This document shows positions 24,891-33,907 of a DNA stretch of 64,000 bases, piece after piece. How positions within the stretch are numbered: the first letter of the stretch is position 1; every line of letters starts with the position of its first letter. This stretch comes from Mediterraneibacter massiliensis (GTDB lineage Bacteria; Bacillota; Clostridia; Lachnospirales; Lachnospiraceae), in the NCBI RefSeq assembly GCF_001487105.1, contig NZ_LN913001.1, forward strand, positions 2,040,372 through 2,104,371. The letters are read 5' to 3'. The notes beneath the pieces were generated by a model. It saw only the letters and a program-made list of their open reading frames with translations, was not told where the DNA came from and made no database searches. The position numbers were made by a program, and so were the translations under genes.

Positions 24891-26266
24891 ACACCCACTT
24901 CCTTTCTTAAACATTCCAGGTCTTTTGGACGATCAATATCCAAAAGTTCTCCCTTTTCTGTTTCTATGATCCGCACTCTATCCAAGTGGTGTTTTAATAT
25001 TTGCCTTCCCCCGCTATCTCCAGTCAGAGTTAAAAGTGCAGGAAAATCTCTTTTATCCCACAAAACCGGATTCCTCGTTTCTCCATCCTCTCCGGCACAG
25101 ATGATCTGTCCGGGATGGCAGAACGCCTCATTGAAGATCCGCTGTATCGTCGAAATCTTCAAATTGGGTTGATCGCATACTGTAAAAAGAACTCCCTGTA
25201 TCGTACTGTCTATCTCCAACACCTTTTCCAGACCTAACTTTACAGAACGGGAAATCCCTTGTTCCGGCTCTTGATTTCTTGCCACTGCAAAACCGTTTTT
25301 CTCTGCTGCTTTTTCTATCTCCTCATATCCCGTCACCACAATAACAGGATACCCGGAAAAAGCAGCCGCTTTTTGAAACATGATCTCATAAAGTGCACTG
25401 TCAAAAAATGGAATTTTAAGCTTATTGCTGCCGAATCGCTCTCCTTTTCCTGCCGCTAAAACAACGATCGCAAAACTCCCTTTCATATGTTCAAACCTGC
25501 TGACTGCCTCCAAGACACCGCCTCCTATCGCGCGTGCCTTATCAGAAACAGACATGCAATGAGATACGTCGCTTCGCGCATCGATATCTCCAATCTTTAA
25601 TCCTCGTTTTACTCGAACGCCGCTTTGCAGCATGCCCCTTACGATCCCAGACATCTGCGCGCAGACCGGGTGCTCGCCTGTCACCGCCACGATCTGTCCC
25701 TTTTCTACCTTTTGCCCGATCTGCACCTTTGGTTCCATGAGCCCGTCCGCTGCTGCGCGTATCAGTCTTTCCGTCGTATAGCCTCCCACCTCTCCGGGTA
25801 CTCCTGTATTCGCAATAGCGCTTCCCTGCCAGATCAGGCTTCCCAACGTATGCCCCCGTTTTGTCTCCACCACGCAGTGACAGTCCTCTCCTGCCGTAAA
25901 GCCCGGTCCTACTCCGATGACGAGGGGCGCATCCGTAATGGAAGTTCCTAAATTTCTTTTTGCCAAGATTGCATCTATCACTACATCTGGGCGAAACCAA
26001 AAGCGTGTCTCTGCTTTCTCGTCTACAACGACTGGGATGTCTCCTTTTTCCAAAATATCTTCTATCTCTTTGCGTGAACCTGCGCAGATCCCCGTCATAT
26101 TTTCTACCTGTGCACATTTTTCATAGACTGCTCTGGACAACGCCACGCTTCTTCTCACTGTCAGGGGAACTTCCAATTCTGTCATCACGATCTGATGTCC
26201 GCATCCATACAGCCTGGATGCGATCCCCGTTGCCAGATCTCCCGCACCCTTTATCAATATTTTCAT
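24887..26266 (-). CDS. yqeB: YqeB - MocA-like fusion for selenium-dependent molybdenum cofactor maturation
   Basis: 459 residues. Residues 1-260 match YqeB/EF2563-type proteins of selenium-dependent molybdenum hydroxylase systems (IKGAGDLATGIASRL, APLVIGVGPGFTAGEDC, ANTGVPGEVGGYT). Residues 265-459 are a MocA/YgfJ-type nucleotidyltransferase (VVLAAGKGERFGSNKL, TVCDQPNL, GDSGGRQIL) that adds CMP to molybdopterin in relatives. These are two separate genes in many genomes, so the fusion is notable. It overlaps yqeC upstream and the dehydrogenase downstream by 4 bp each, so all three are translationally coupled. Confidence 0.88.
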   Translation of the reverse strand: MKILIKGAGDLATGIASRLYGCGHQIVMTELEVPLTVRRSVALSRAVYEKCAQVENMTGICAGSRKEIEDILEKGDIPVVVDEKAETRFWFRPDVVIDAILAKRNLGTSITDAPLVIGVGPGFTAGEDCHCVVETKRGHTLGSLIWQGSAIANTGVPGEVGGYTTERLIRAAADGLMEPKVQIGQKVEKGQIVAVTGEHPVCAQMSGIVRGMLQSGVRVKRGLKIGDIDARSDVSHCMSVSDKARAIGGGVLEAVSRFEHMKGSFAIVVLAAGKGERFGSNKLKIPFFDSALYEIMFQKAAAFSGYPVIVVTGYEEIEKAAEKNGFAVARNQEPEQGISRSVKLGLEKVLEIDSTIQGVLFTVCDQPNLKISTIQRIFNEAFCHPGQIICAGEDGETRNPVLWDKRDFPALLTLTGDSGGRQILKHHLDRVRIIETEKGELLDIDRPKDLECLRKEVGV

Positions 26267-27030
26267 GTTCTGCTTTGCACTCCTTCACCCGTCACAAGTA
26301 CATTTTTTATTCCTTCTCTTTGCAGTATCCAACAGATTTCTTCTGCTGCCGCAAGGCGGGATGCGCCTTCCGCTTTATTCAAAATGACCCAGTATCCTGT
26401 GTCCGGCGGACAATTTTTTCTGCCTCCATATTCTGATGAAGCCAACATCGCAATATCCTGTGCAGTAATCTTTTCTTTGCCGGATTTCCGCAAAAGTATT
26501 TCTGCCCTTTTCCTGCGAAAGCATGCCTCTTCTATCGTACTTCCCACTGCGTCCATTCCATAAACAGCAAATACATGCGTACTCTGCGGCAAGATCACAG
26601 GCTCATGCTCCGCCGGGACTTTTACAGGCATATGCTTTGCTCCGTCTGCTTCGATCAAAACCGGGCGTCCCAGCTTCAAGATTTCTCCCAGGAACTCCTT
26701 AGGTACACTTTGTATTTTCCCATTTTCGGCCGGAACACCTACGCACACTTTTTTATACGCTTCCAAAATTCTTTCCATTTTACATATAGAAGGCTCCCAT
26801 AAAAACCATGGAAATGTTTCTTTTTTCATATGCGTCGTCGTCGTGACGATCACCGGTTTGTTCCGCATCACAAATTCTTCTGCCATACGCCAGATCGTTG
26901 TCGTCTTTCCGCCTGCTCCGACTACAGAGATGACCGGGGCGTCCATATATGCCGCCCCCGTAATCTCAAGCAGTGACCCTGCTCTGTGCCACTCTTTTCC
27001 CTTTTTATATCGTATATCCATTCGCTTCAT
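26263..27030 (-). CDS. yqeC: YqeC, selenium-dependent hydroxylase accessory protein
   Basis: 255 residues. P-loop VVGAGGKTTT near residue 37, then TTTTHMKKE, VLIEADGAKHMPVK and VFAVYGMDAVGS, the YqeC signature set. A nucleotide-dependent maturation role for selenium-dependent molybdenum hydroxylases is the family assignment; the reaction is not established. An alternative ATG lies at 27021. AAGGGAAAGAAG precedes the first ATG. Confidence 0.87.
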   Translation of the reverse strand: MKRMDIRYKKGKEWHRAGSLLEITGAAYMDAPVISVVGAGGKTTTIWRMAEEFVMRNKPVIVTTTTHMKKETFPWFLWEPSICKMERILEAYKKVCVGVPAENGKIQSVPKEFLGEILKLGRPVLIEADGAKHMPVKVPAEHEPVILPQSTHVFAVYGMDAVGSTIEEACFRRKRAEILLRKSGKEKITAQDIAMLASSEYGGRKNCPPDTGYWVILNKAEGASRLAAAEEICWILQREGIKNVLVTGEGVQSRT

Positions 27031-27087
27031 CCCGCTTCTTTCCCTTGCAAAATCGCAGCCGGGTCATACTGTTTTATAAAATACTTC

Positions 27088-30081
27088 TTATCTGAGAAGA
27101 TAGGCGTAATCTGTGCAGACTGCTTCCATCAGCTTTAATAATGCCTCTGGAATATGCGTCTTTTCTCCCTTTGTCCAGATGAGAGTCTCTCCCATAAATC
27201 TGACCGCACATTTGATCTTTTCTCTGTCCAATACGGCAAATCCCTGGTTCTTGCTGTCCGCCATATCTTTCTCATCTGCAAAAAGTGTAAACTTATCCAG
27301 ATAAGGCGCACTGTCATAGGGACAGAAACTTCTGCAGTTTCCACATTCGTTGCACATATAGTCTACATGGATGATCTGATGTTTTTCCATTCCAGGAACA
27401 CGGATGGACAGATTTGCCCTATTCGGACAGACTTCCACACAGTTCTCACATATAGTAGAACAACTTAGGCACCTGCCGCTTTCTTCTTTGTCGGAATGCA
27501 GATCGGACAGATTTCCTTTTCTCTCATAAACGACCGTCTCCGCTATCTTTATGTCTGTTTCTTTGCACAATGCTGCGCCGATGATCGCTTCTGCCGCTTT
27601 TCGCCCGTCACGGATCCCCTCTACTACTGTTGCCGGTCCGTAAAGCCCATCGCCTATCACATAGACGCCAGAAATACTTGTCTCCAATGTTTCTTCATTG
27701 ACAAATGCTCTGCCCCGTTCATTGACACGGATACCATTCGCCTCATAAAAAGCAGACGGAACCTTTTCTCCTACCGCCGCGATCACCGTATCTGCAGGGA
27801 TTACTTTCTGCTCCCCTGTCGGAATAACGCTTCTTCGTCCGGAACTGTCAAAATCTCCTAATTTCATTATATCACAGAACAGCCTTTTATCCTCCAGTTT
27901 TACAGGAGAAAGAAGTTCCATAAATTCCACTCCATCTTCTACTGCCAGGAGCAGTTCTTCTTCATCTGCCGGCATATACCGTTTTGTCCTTCTGTATACA
28001 AGATATGCGTGTTCCACGCCCTTTGCTCGTTTCGCTGCTCTTGCGGTATCCATCGCCGTGTTGCCGCCGCCGATAACAACAACATTTTTCCCGATATCTA
28101 TATTCCCTTCTGTTTCTTTAAATCTGGCCAGAAATTCCAACGCATTTACCGTCTCGCCTGCTTCCAGTTTTAACACACCGGGTTCATATGCGCCTACTGC
28201 CAGGAGCACCGATGTATAGCCTTGTTTTTTCAGTGTTTCCACACTGTCTATTTCCGTATGCAGGCAGATATCTACACCCATTTTTTCAAGCAGGGCATGA
28301 TCTTTGTCGATCGCCTCTGCAGGAATACGAAATTCCGGAATTACATGGCGTACTACACCGCCAAGGGAGCCTGTCTTTTCAAATAAAGTAACGGACATGC
28401 CCGCTCTTCTTAAGAAGTACGCTGCCGCCATACCAGCCGGACCGCCTCCGACGACCGCTGCTTTGCCTTCCTTTGTAATAGCCGGTGTCTGTATTTTTTC
28501 AAACAACGCATCGTATCCGTTCTTAGCTGCTGCCAATTTCATAGTACGGATATGTACTGGATCCTCGTAGAAGTTACGGGTACATTTCCCCATACAAGGA
28601 TGCGCACAGATCGTGCCTGTGATAAATGGAAGTGGATTTTTTTCTGTGATCACCTCCATGGCCTCTTCATATTTTTCCTCTTTTACAAGCTGAAGATATG
28701 CCGGAATATCCTGATGTATCGGACAGCCTTCCTTACATGGCGCGACGAAACAATCTAACAACGGCACCTGCTTTTTCATCTTTCTGGAAGGAAGCGGTTT
28801 AACCGCTTTTACATGATAGGGACTTGTCTTAGCTTCTTCTGCAAGTCTGCTTGTGGCTTCTGCATTGACTTTTTCAAATATGTCCCCTTCTTTTTGCAGC
28901 AGTGACGCGATCTGCGTCATTCTATCATATCCACCTGGTTTTAGCAGCGTCGTTGCCACTGTTACCGGCCAGATACCTGCCTCTACGATTCCTTTGATAT
29001 TGTGATAGTCTGCTCCGCCGGAATAAGAGATACGAAGCTTTCCGTCAAATTCTTCTGCCAATTTTGCTGCCAGGGAGATAGACAACGGATACAACGATTT
29101 CCCTGACATGTACATTTCCTCACTGGGCAGTTCCTTCTGTTTTACATCTACCGGAAATGTATTTGTGATCTTTACGCCAAATTCCAGATTTCGTTCCTCG
29201 CACACTTTCATAAGCCTTGTAAGCATCGGGACTGCGTCTTCATACTGCAGATCATCCAGAAAATGAAAATCACCGAAGGCAACGTAATCATATCCCATTT
29301 CATCCATTGTCTTTCTGGCATACTCATATCCCAGAAGAGTCGGATTGCACTTGATAAACGTGTGAAAGCCCTTTTCCGTGATCAGATACATTGCGATCTT
29401 CTCAATCTCCTGCGGAGGACATCCGTGCAGTGTGGAGATCGTAACAGAATTACATATATCACCAGAAATCCCTTCAATATCTTCTTTTGTCACATGAGCA
29501 AACAGATCCACATGCTCTAACAGGTAAGACTTGCACTCTTTAAAAATCGCGGATCCCTGTGCATGCTGCATAGTGTTCAAAAAGCGGTCGATCTTCTCTG
29601 ACTTAATCCCTTCCAAGTCATATCCTACACTGATATTGAACTGGAAGCCATCCATACTGCCCAAGGCAAATTCTTTAGACAGCACTTTCAGAAGAAACCA
29701 TGCCTTGATATATTCTTCCATTGCCTCAGACACATAAAGTTCTGTTGACCACTCACAGTTATAACATTCGTCATCTGCCTTGATACACGGTTTATTGACA
29801 CAAGCAGATAATTCTGCTCCATCCATCACTTGTACGGTCTTCAGTTCAAAGAAACGGCTTCCCGTATAGTATGCAGCCACAATATTCTGGGTCAGCTGTG
29901 TATGCGGACCTGCTGCCGGTCCGACAGGCGTCTCAAGAGGACGCCCAAAAAGTGTCCTGTTATATTTTGCATCCGCATGATAGGGATGGTGTTCTCCAAA
30001 TACTGTGCCTGACTGTTTCTTTTCCGTCAGGATCCAGTTTAATAACTGGTCAAAAGCCATCGGTCTCATTATATCACTCAT
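27088..30081 (-). CDS. ygfK: YgfK-type oxidoreductase (Fe-S flavoprotein of purine degradation)
   Basis: 997 residues. Residues ~1-400 are a dihydroorotate-dehydrogenase-like TIM barrel (VGPAAGPHTQLTQNI, SVTISTLHGCPP, LRISYSGGADYHNI). Residues ~435-850 are a GltD-like NAD(P)H/FAD module with CKEGCPIHQDIPAY Fe-S ligands, GGGPAGMAAAYF and GGGNTAMDTAR. The C-terminal part has Cys clusters CLSCSTICENCVEVCP and CNECGNCRSFCPYDS for [4Fe-4S] centres. YgfK was first annotated as a putative selenate reductase subunit but belongs to anaerobic urate/purine clusters. By domain layout it likely reduces a purine intermediate; the exact substrate is not shown here. Confidence 0.9.
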   Translation of the reverse strand: MSDIMRPMAFDQLLNWILTEKKQSGTVFGEHHPYHADAKYNRTLFGRPLETPVGPAAGPHTQLTQNIVAAYYTGSRFFELKTVQVMDGAELSACVNKPCIKADDECYNCEWSTELYVSEAMEEYIKAWFLLKVLSKEFALGSMDGFQFNISVGYDLEGIKSEKIDRFLNTMQHAQGSAIFKECKSYLLEHVDLFAHVTKEDIEGISGDICNSVTISTLHGCPPQEIEKIAMYLITEKGFHTFIKCNPTLLGYEYARKTMDEMGYDYVAFGDFHFLDDLQYEDAVPMLTRLMKVCEERNLEFGVKITNTFPVDVKQKELPSEEMYMSGKSLYPLSISLAAKLAEEFDGKLRISYSGGADYHNIKGIVEAGIWPVTVATTLLKPGGYDRMTQIASLLQKEGDIFEKVNAEATSRLAEEAKTSPYHVKAVKPLPSRKMKKQVPLLDCFVAPCKEGCPIHQDIPAYLQLVKEEKYEEAMEVITEKNPLPFITGTICAHPCMGKCTRNFYEDPVHIRTMKLAAAKNGYDALFEKIQTPAITKEGKAAVVGGGPAGMAAAYFLRRAGMSVTLFEKTGSLGGVVRHVIPEFRIPAEAIDKDHALLEKMGVDICLHTEIDSVETLKKQGYTSVLLAVGAYEPGVLKLEAGETVNALEFLARFKETEGNIDIGKNVVVIGGGNTAMDTARAAKRAKGVEHAYLVYRRTKRYMPADEEELLLAVEDGVEFMELLSPVKLEDKRLFCDIMKLGDFDSSGRRSVIPTGEQKVIPADTVIAAVGEKVPSAFYEANGIRVNERGRAFVNEETLETSISGVYVIGDGLYGPATVVEGIRDGRKAAEAIIGAALCKETDIKIAETVVYERKGNLSDLHSDKEESGRCLSCSTICENCVEVCPNRANLSIRVPGMEKHQIIHVDYMCNECGNCRSFCPYDSAPYLDKFTLFADEKDMADSKNQGFAVLDREKIKCAVRFMGETLIWTKGEKTHIPEALLKLMEAVCTDYAYLLR

Positions 30082-30117
30082 ATTCTTTCCTCCAATATAC
30101 TTTTTTATCCAATTTAT

Positions 30118-31554
30118 CTACTCCGTCTCGGGTTTATCCTTTGGCAGCAATAAATTCAAAAGCACTGCGAAAATCGTTGCCAGTACGACCGGGGAAGAGG
30201 CAAAAGTATTATTGATGATAGACTGGAAGTTCTCCAGACTCATTCCCATATTCAGCGCGCTGTGGATACTCTGCGTCATCTGATCTAAACATCCTTTACT
30301 TAATGATACGCCCATTCCGATCGCAATAGATAAACCTGCTACGGTCGTGTTACGGAACGTCAATTTTTCTGTAACAAGCAGTTTGATCCCTGTCATCGCG
30401 ATAGAAGCAAATACAGAAGCTACGGCTCCGCCCAGCACACACTGCGGGATCGTACGGAGCAATGCGGAAAATTTCGGGATCAAACCTGCTATAAGTAAAA
30501 TAGCCGCCGACATCGAAAATACCTTTCTCGCCACTACTTTTGTAGAACCAACGATCCCTACATTCTGACTGAACGTCGCAGTCGGAGGACAGCCAAAACA
30601 AGCACTTACAATATTACTGATTCCATATCCGATGATCCCGCCGTTTAATTCCTTATCCGTAGGCAGCCTGTCCATGCCGCCGCTGGTCGTCGCAGAAAAG
30701 TCTCCCATTGCTTGGATAGAATTGACGAGGAAAAGGATCGCCAATGGAAGGATCGCCGAAATTTCAAAACTCATGCCAAACTCCAACGGCTTCGGAAGCT
30801 GAAACCATCCTGCGCTTGACAACGCGGAAAAATCTACCATTCCAAAACAAAGTGCTACGATATAACCACAGACAAGACCGATCAAGATAGAGGCGAGTTT
30901 AAACAGACCTTTTCCGTAATGGTTCAAGGCTACTACGATCCCCAGTGTGATAAACGCCACCAGCCAGTTCTGCCAGGAACCAAATACCAGCGCCGCCGTC
31001 TTCCCCTGTTCTTCTACGATCACTTCATATGTATTAGATGGATTTCCAGCCATGTAATTGACAGCCGTCGTATAGAGCGACAGACCGATCGCAAAGATGA
31101 CGGTTCCGATCACAAGCGGAGGAAACACCTTTCGTATCTGCTTGATAAACAGACCCACAAGAATGGCCACTATACCTCCGACCACCATCGCTCCCAGTAT
31201 CGTATCCACACTTTTTGCCTGTGCCGCGATCGCCGTCATCGTAGGCACATAGGCAAAGCTGACGCCAATGATGACCGGAAGGCCGGAACCTAAATGTATC
31301 CTGTTCCCATATAACTGTAAGAAAGTTGACAACGCAGCAAAAACAAGAGACATTTGTATCAAAAGTCCCATATTTACATTCCCGCCGGCATTATTTGCTG
31401 CGTTTGCCACCAAAATCGCCGGCGTCACACAGCCAACTACAGCAGCCAGCACATGCTGTGCCGCAAGAGGCAGTATCTGCCCTAAGGTAGGATTCCCATC
31501 CCATTTAAATAATTCTGTATTATCTTTTCTATCTATTGTTTTTTCTGTATTCAC
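30118..31554 (-). CDS. NCS2 purine permease (xanthine/urate type)
   Basis: 478 residues, about 14 membrane segments. NCS2 motifs: AAQHVLAAVVGCVTPAILVA at the N-terminus, GSGLPVIIGVSFAYVPTM, QAMGDFSATTSGGMDRLP and CFGCPPTATFSQNVGI. Relatives carry xanthine or urate by proton symport. It lies 50 bp after ssnA and 36 bp before ygfK, inside the purine-degradation operon, so xanthine or urate import is the likely role; substrate choice cannot be read from sequence. Confidence 0.9.
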   Translation of the reverse strand: MNTEKTIDRKDNTELFKWDGNPTLGQILPLAAQHVLAAVVGCVTPAILVANAANNAGGNVNMGLLIQMSLVFAALSTFLQLYGNRIHLGSGLPVIIGVSFAYVPTMTAIAAQAKSVDTILGAMVVGGIVAILVGLFIKQIRKVFPPLVIGTVIFAIGLSLYTTAVNYMAGNPSNTYEVIVEEQGKTAALVFGSWQNWLVAFITLGIVVALNHYGKGLFKLASILIGLVCGYIVALCFGMVDFSALSSAGWFQLPKPLEFGMSFEISAILPLAILFLVNSIQAMGDFSATTSGGMDRLPTDKELNGGIIGYGISNIVSACFGCPPTATFSQNVGIVGSTKVVARKVFSMSAAILLIAGLIPKFSALLRTIPQCVLGGAVASVFASIAMTGIKLLVTEKLTFRNTTVAGLSIAIGMGVSLSKGCLDQMTQSIHSALNMGMSLENFQSIINNTFASSPVVLATIFAVLLNLLLPKDKPETE

Positions 31555-31603
31555 CTGTTGCTTCCTTTTATGCTTTGTGCACCCTTTCTATAATTTTTAC
31601 CTT

Positions 31604-32938
31604 TTACTTACTGTTGATCCTGCTTGCCAGTTTCGCTGCTGCCTGCCGGCAGTCTGCCATCACTTTTGCCTCATCGATCTCCGTCAGTCTTCGGTCTTTC
31701 ATAAGGACTTTTCCATTTGCTACCGTCGTCACCACATCATGTCCGGTTACACCAAACACAAGATGTCCGTTAACATTTCCAGCATGCATAGGTGTAAGAG
31801 GATCATAGTTGACAATGATCACATCCGCTGCCGCCCCTTCTTTTAAGACGCCTAACTCCTGCTTGAAATACCGCCCCGCGATTTTTGCGTTATTTTCAAA
31901 CAACATCTGCGGAACTTCTGCCCAGGCAGTATTCGGATCACACAGATGGTGTTTATGCAGTACGTTTGCCACTTTGAAAGATTCCATCATATCATGTGTA
32001 TATCCATCTGTCCCCAAGCCGGTCAGTATCCCTCTGTGAACGAGTTCCATGGTAGGCGGACACCCACAGGCATTTCCCATATTCGACTCCGGATTATGTA
32101 CAACCATTGTATCTGTCTCCTTGATCAGTTCCATCTCGTGCGGATTGATATAAATACAATGTCCCAACAGTGTTTTCTCACCGAGGATCCCATGATCCAT
32201 CAAACGATCTACGATCCGCTTTCCATATGTCTTCAGACAGTGATGCAGGTCTTCGATCCCTTCCGCCACATGGATATGATATCCGACTCCATCCGGCTTA
32301 TGTTCAGCCGCAAGCGCCATTGTCTCATCGGAGATTGTAAACTGCGCATGCATTCCCATCATACCGGCGATCATTCCCGTATCGTCCTGTAAAGCATGGC
32401 GGATAAACTCTGCATTTTCCAGTACGCCTTCTTTTGCCTTGTCCTTCCCATCTCTGTCGGAGATCTCATAACACAAGCAAGAACGCACGCCTGTTTCTTT
32501 TGCAGCTCTTTCTATCTCAAATAAAGACCCTCTTATAGAACCAAAGCTGGCATGATGGTCGAAAATCGTCGTCACCCCGTTTTTAATACACTCAATATAC
32601 GTGGCCATAGCACTTAAATAGGTGTCCTGAAGCGTCAGATTCCGGTCTATCGTCCACCACATACCGTCTAAAATATCCAAAAACCCTTTCGGATCATATC
32701 CATTGATAGCCAAACCTCTTGCAAATGAACTGTAAATATGTTCATGGGCATTGATGAATGCCGGCATGATCAATCCACCTTTTGCATCAATGAACTCTGC
32801 GTCCGGATACATACCTTTTATCTCTTCCAGACTGCCCACTTTTTGAATCGAATTTCCCTCAAGAGCTACTGCGCCATTTTCTATAAAGGGGCTGCTTTTG
32901 TCTCTTGTGATCACCCTTCCGTTTCCTAAAATCAACAT
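31604..32938 (-). CDS. ssnA: SsnA aminohydrolase of the purine-degradation cluster
   Basis: 444 residues, amidohydrolase superfamily. Metal ligands: INAHEHIYS near residue 62, GYHIHVAEG, LLGHCIYINP and GLGTDGYTHDMM. I chose the ATG at 32938 because AAAAGGAG lies 9 nt upstream; ATGs further upstream have no ribosome site. The length equals E. coli SsnA. It is the first gene of the minus-strand purine operon. SsnA-type enzymes hydrolyse an amino or amide bond of a heterocycle; the precise intermediate is not proved. Confidence 0.9.
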   Translation of the reverse strand: MLILGNGRVITRDKSSPFIENGAVALEGNSIQKVGSLEEIKGMYPDAEFIDAKGGLIMPAFINAHEHIYSSFARGLAINGYDPKGFLDILDGMWWTIDRNLTLQDTYLSAMATYIECIKNGVTTIFDHHASFGSIRGSLFEIERAAKETGVRSCLCYEISDRDGKDKAKEGVLENAEFIRHALQDDTGMIAGMMGMHAQFTISDETMALAAEHKPDGVGYHIHVAEGIEDLHHCLKTYGKRIVDRLMDHGILGEKTLLGHCIYINPHEMELIKETDTMVVHNPESNMGNACGCPPTMELVHRGILTGLGTDGYTHDMMESFKVANVLHKHHLCDPNTAWAEVPQMLFENNAKIAGRYFKQELGVLKEGAAADVIIVNYDPLTPMHAGNVNGHLVFGVTGHDVVTTVANGKVLMKDRRLTEIDEAKVMADCRQAAAKLASRINSK

Positions 32939-32991
32939 ATTTTCCGTCTCCTTTTTCATACAAATTTTTTCAGACAGCTTTTGTTGTATAT

Positions 32992-33020
32992 AGAATAACA
33001 TCAATTTTTTACAATTGCAA
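32992..33020 (-). promoter_or_regulatory. promoter of the ssnA-led operon
   Basis: On the minus strand TTGCAA (33020-33015), 17 nt, TATTCT (32997-32992). The -35 lies within a near-palindrome (TTGTA-TTGCAA-TTGTAA) that could bind the regulator encoded on the other side. Confidence 0.55.
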
Positions 33021-33070
33021 TACAAATTCTAAATTATTTTTAGTTACCTAAATTTTTTTTAGAAAAAGTA

Positions 33071-33144
33071 TTGATTTTCGTTTTTTTTATGATATGATGA
33101 GTTTAAAGGCGCAGCTCCTGTTTGCTGCAAAAGCGGTGAGCTGC
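33071..33144 (+). promoter_or_regulatory. promoter and hairpin leader of the ygeX-arm operon
   Basis: TTGATT (33071-33076), 16 nt, TATGAT (33093-33098). The leader then folds GCAGCTC (33111-33117) with GAGCTGC (33138-33144), followed by CGCGGTCAC. The gene starts at 33191 after GAAAGGAGG. The leader is long enough for RNA control but fits no riboswitch class I know. Confidence 0.5.
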
Positions 33145-33190
33145 ATATATCGCGGTCACTTAAATTTCCCCTGAAGAAAGGAGGATCGAC

Positions 33191-33841
33191 ATGGCAAATA
33201 GACTCACTTTGCTAAAGCAGCTTGCCCATGGTCTCGCTGTACAATTTGGCACTTCCTGCGAAATTGTCATCCACGATTTAAATCAGGAAGATCTAAGCCG
33301 TTCTATCGTCTATATTGAAAACGGCCATGTATCCAACCGCCAAGAAGGTGACGGACCTTCCGGCATCGTACTGGAGGCACTGAAAGCTGATCCTGATAAA
33401 ATACAAGATAAGTTGTCTTATCTTACGAAAACAGAGGACGGAAGAATCTTGAAATCCAGTACGATGTATATCCGCGGAGAGGACAATACAATTTCTTATA
33501 TCTTCTCTCTAAATTACGATATAACGCCTTTGATTGCGGCACAGGCGGCTGTTCAGCCGCTTATACAGACAGAAGCAGAAAAACGCGCAGACGGTAAAGA
33601 TGAGGATACACCTGCCACCATCACACATAATGTTACAGAGTTGTTAGATCAGCTCATTGAACAGGCAACTGCTTTGGTCGGAAAGCCTGTGGCTCTGATG
33701 AATAAAGACGACAAGATCAAGGTTGTGCAATATTTAAATGATGCCGGTGCTTTTCTGATCACAAAGTCCGGCGATAAGGTATCTTCTTTTCTTGGCATTT
33801 CCAAATTCACGCTCTACAGCTATATGGATGCCGGGAAATAA
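33191..33841 (+). CDS. YheO/DauR-type PAS-HTH transcriptional regulator
   Basis: 216 residues. N-terminal PAS-like sensor domain (LAVQFGTSCEIVIHDLNQED) and a C-terminal helix-turn-helix (DKIKVVQYLNDAGAFLITKS, then VSSFLGISKFTLYSYM) of the YheO/DauR family. GAAAGGAGG lies 7 nt before the ATG. It leads the ygeX-ygeY-ygeW-ridA-carbamate kinase operon and diverges from ssnA. I infer that it controls both arms in response to a purine or its breakdown product. Confidence 0.88.
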   Translation: MANRLTLLKQLAHGLAVQFGTSCEIVIHDLNQEDLSRSIVYIENGHVSNRQEGDGPSGIVLEALKADPDKIQDKLSYLTKTEDGRILKSSTMYIRGEDNTISYIFSLNYDITPLIAAQAAVQPLIQTEAEKRADGKDEDTPATITHNVTELLDQLIEQATALVGKPVALMNKDDKIKVVQYLNDAGAFLITKSGDKVSSFLGISKFTLYSYMDAGK

Positions 33842-33907
33842 CTTCTGCACTTAAAGATCACAGAAAGAATACTACACTTTCAAATCATAATAAGGAGGTT
33901 TCAAACA

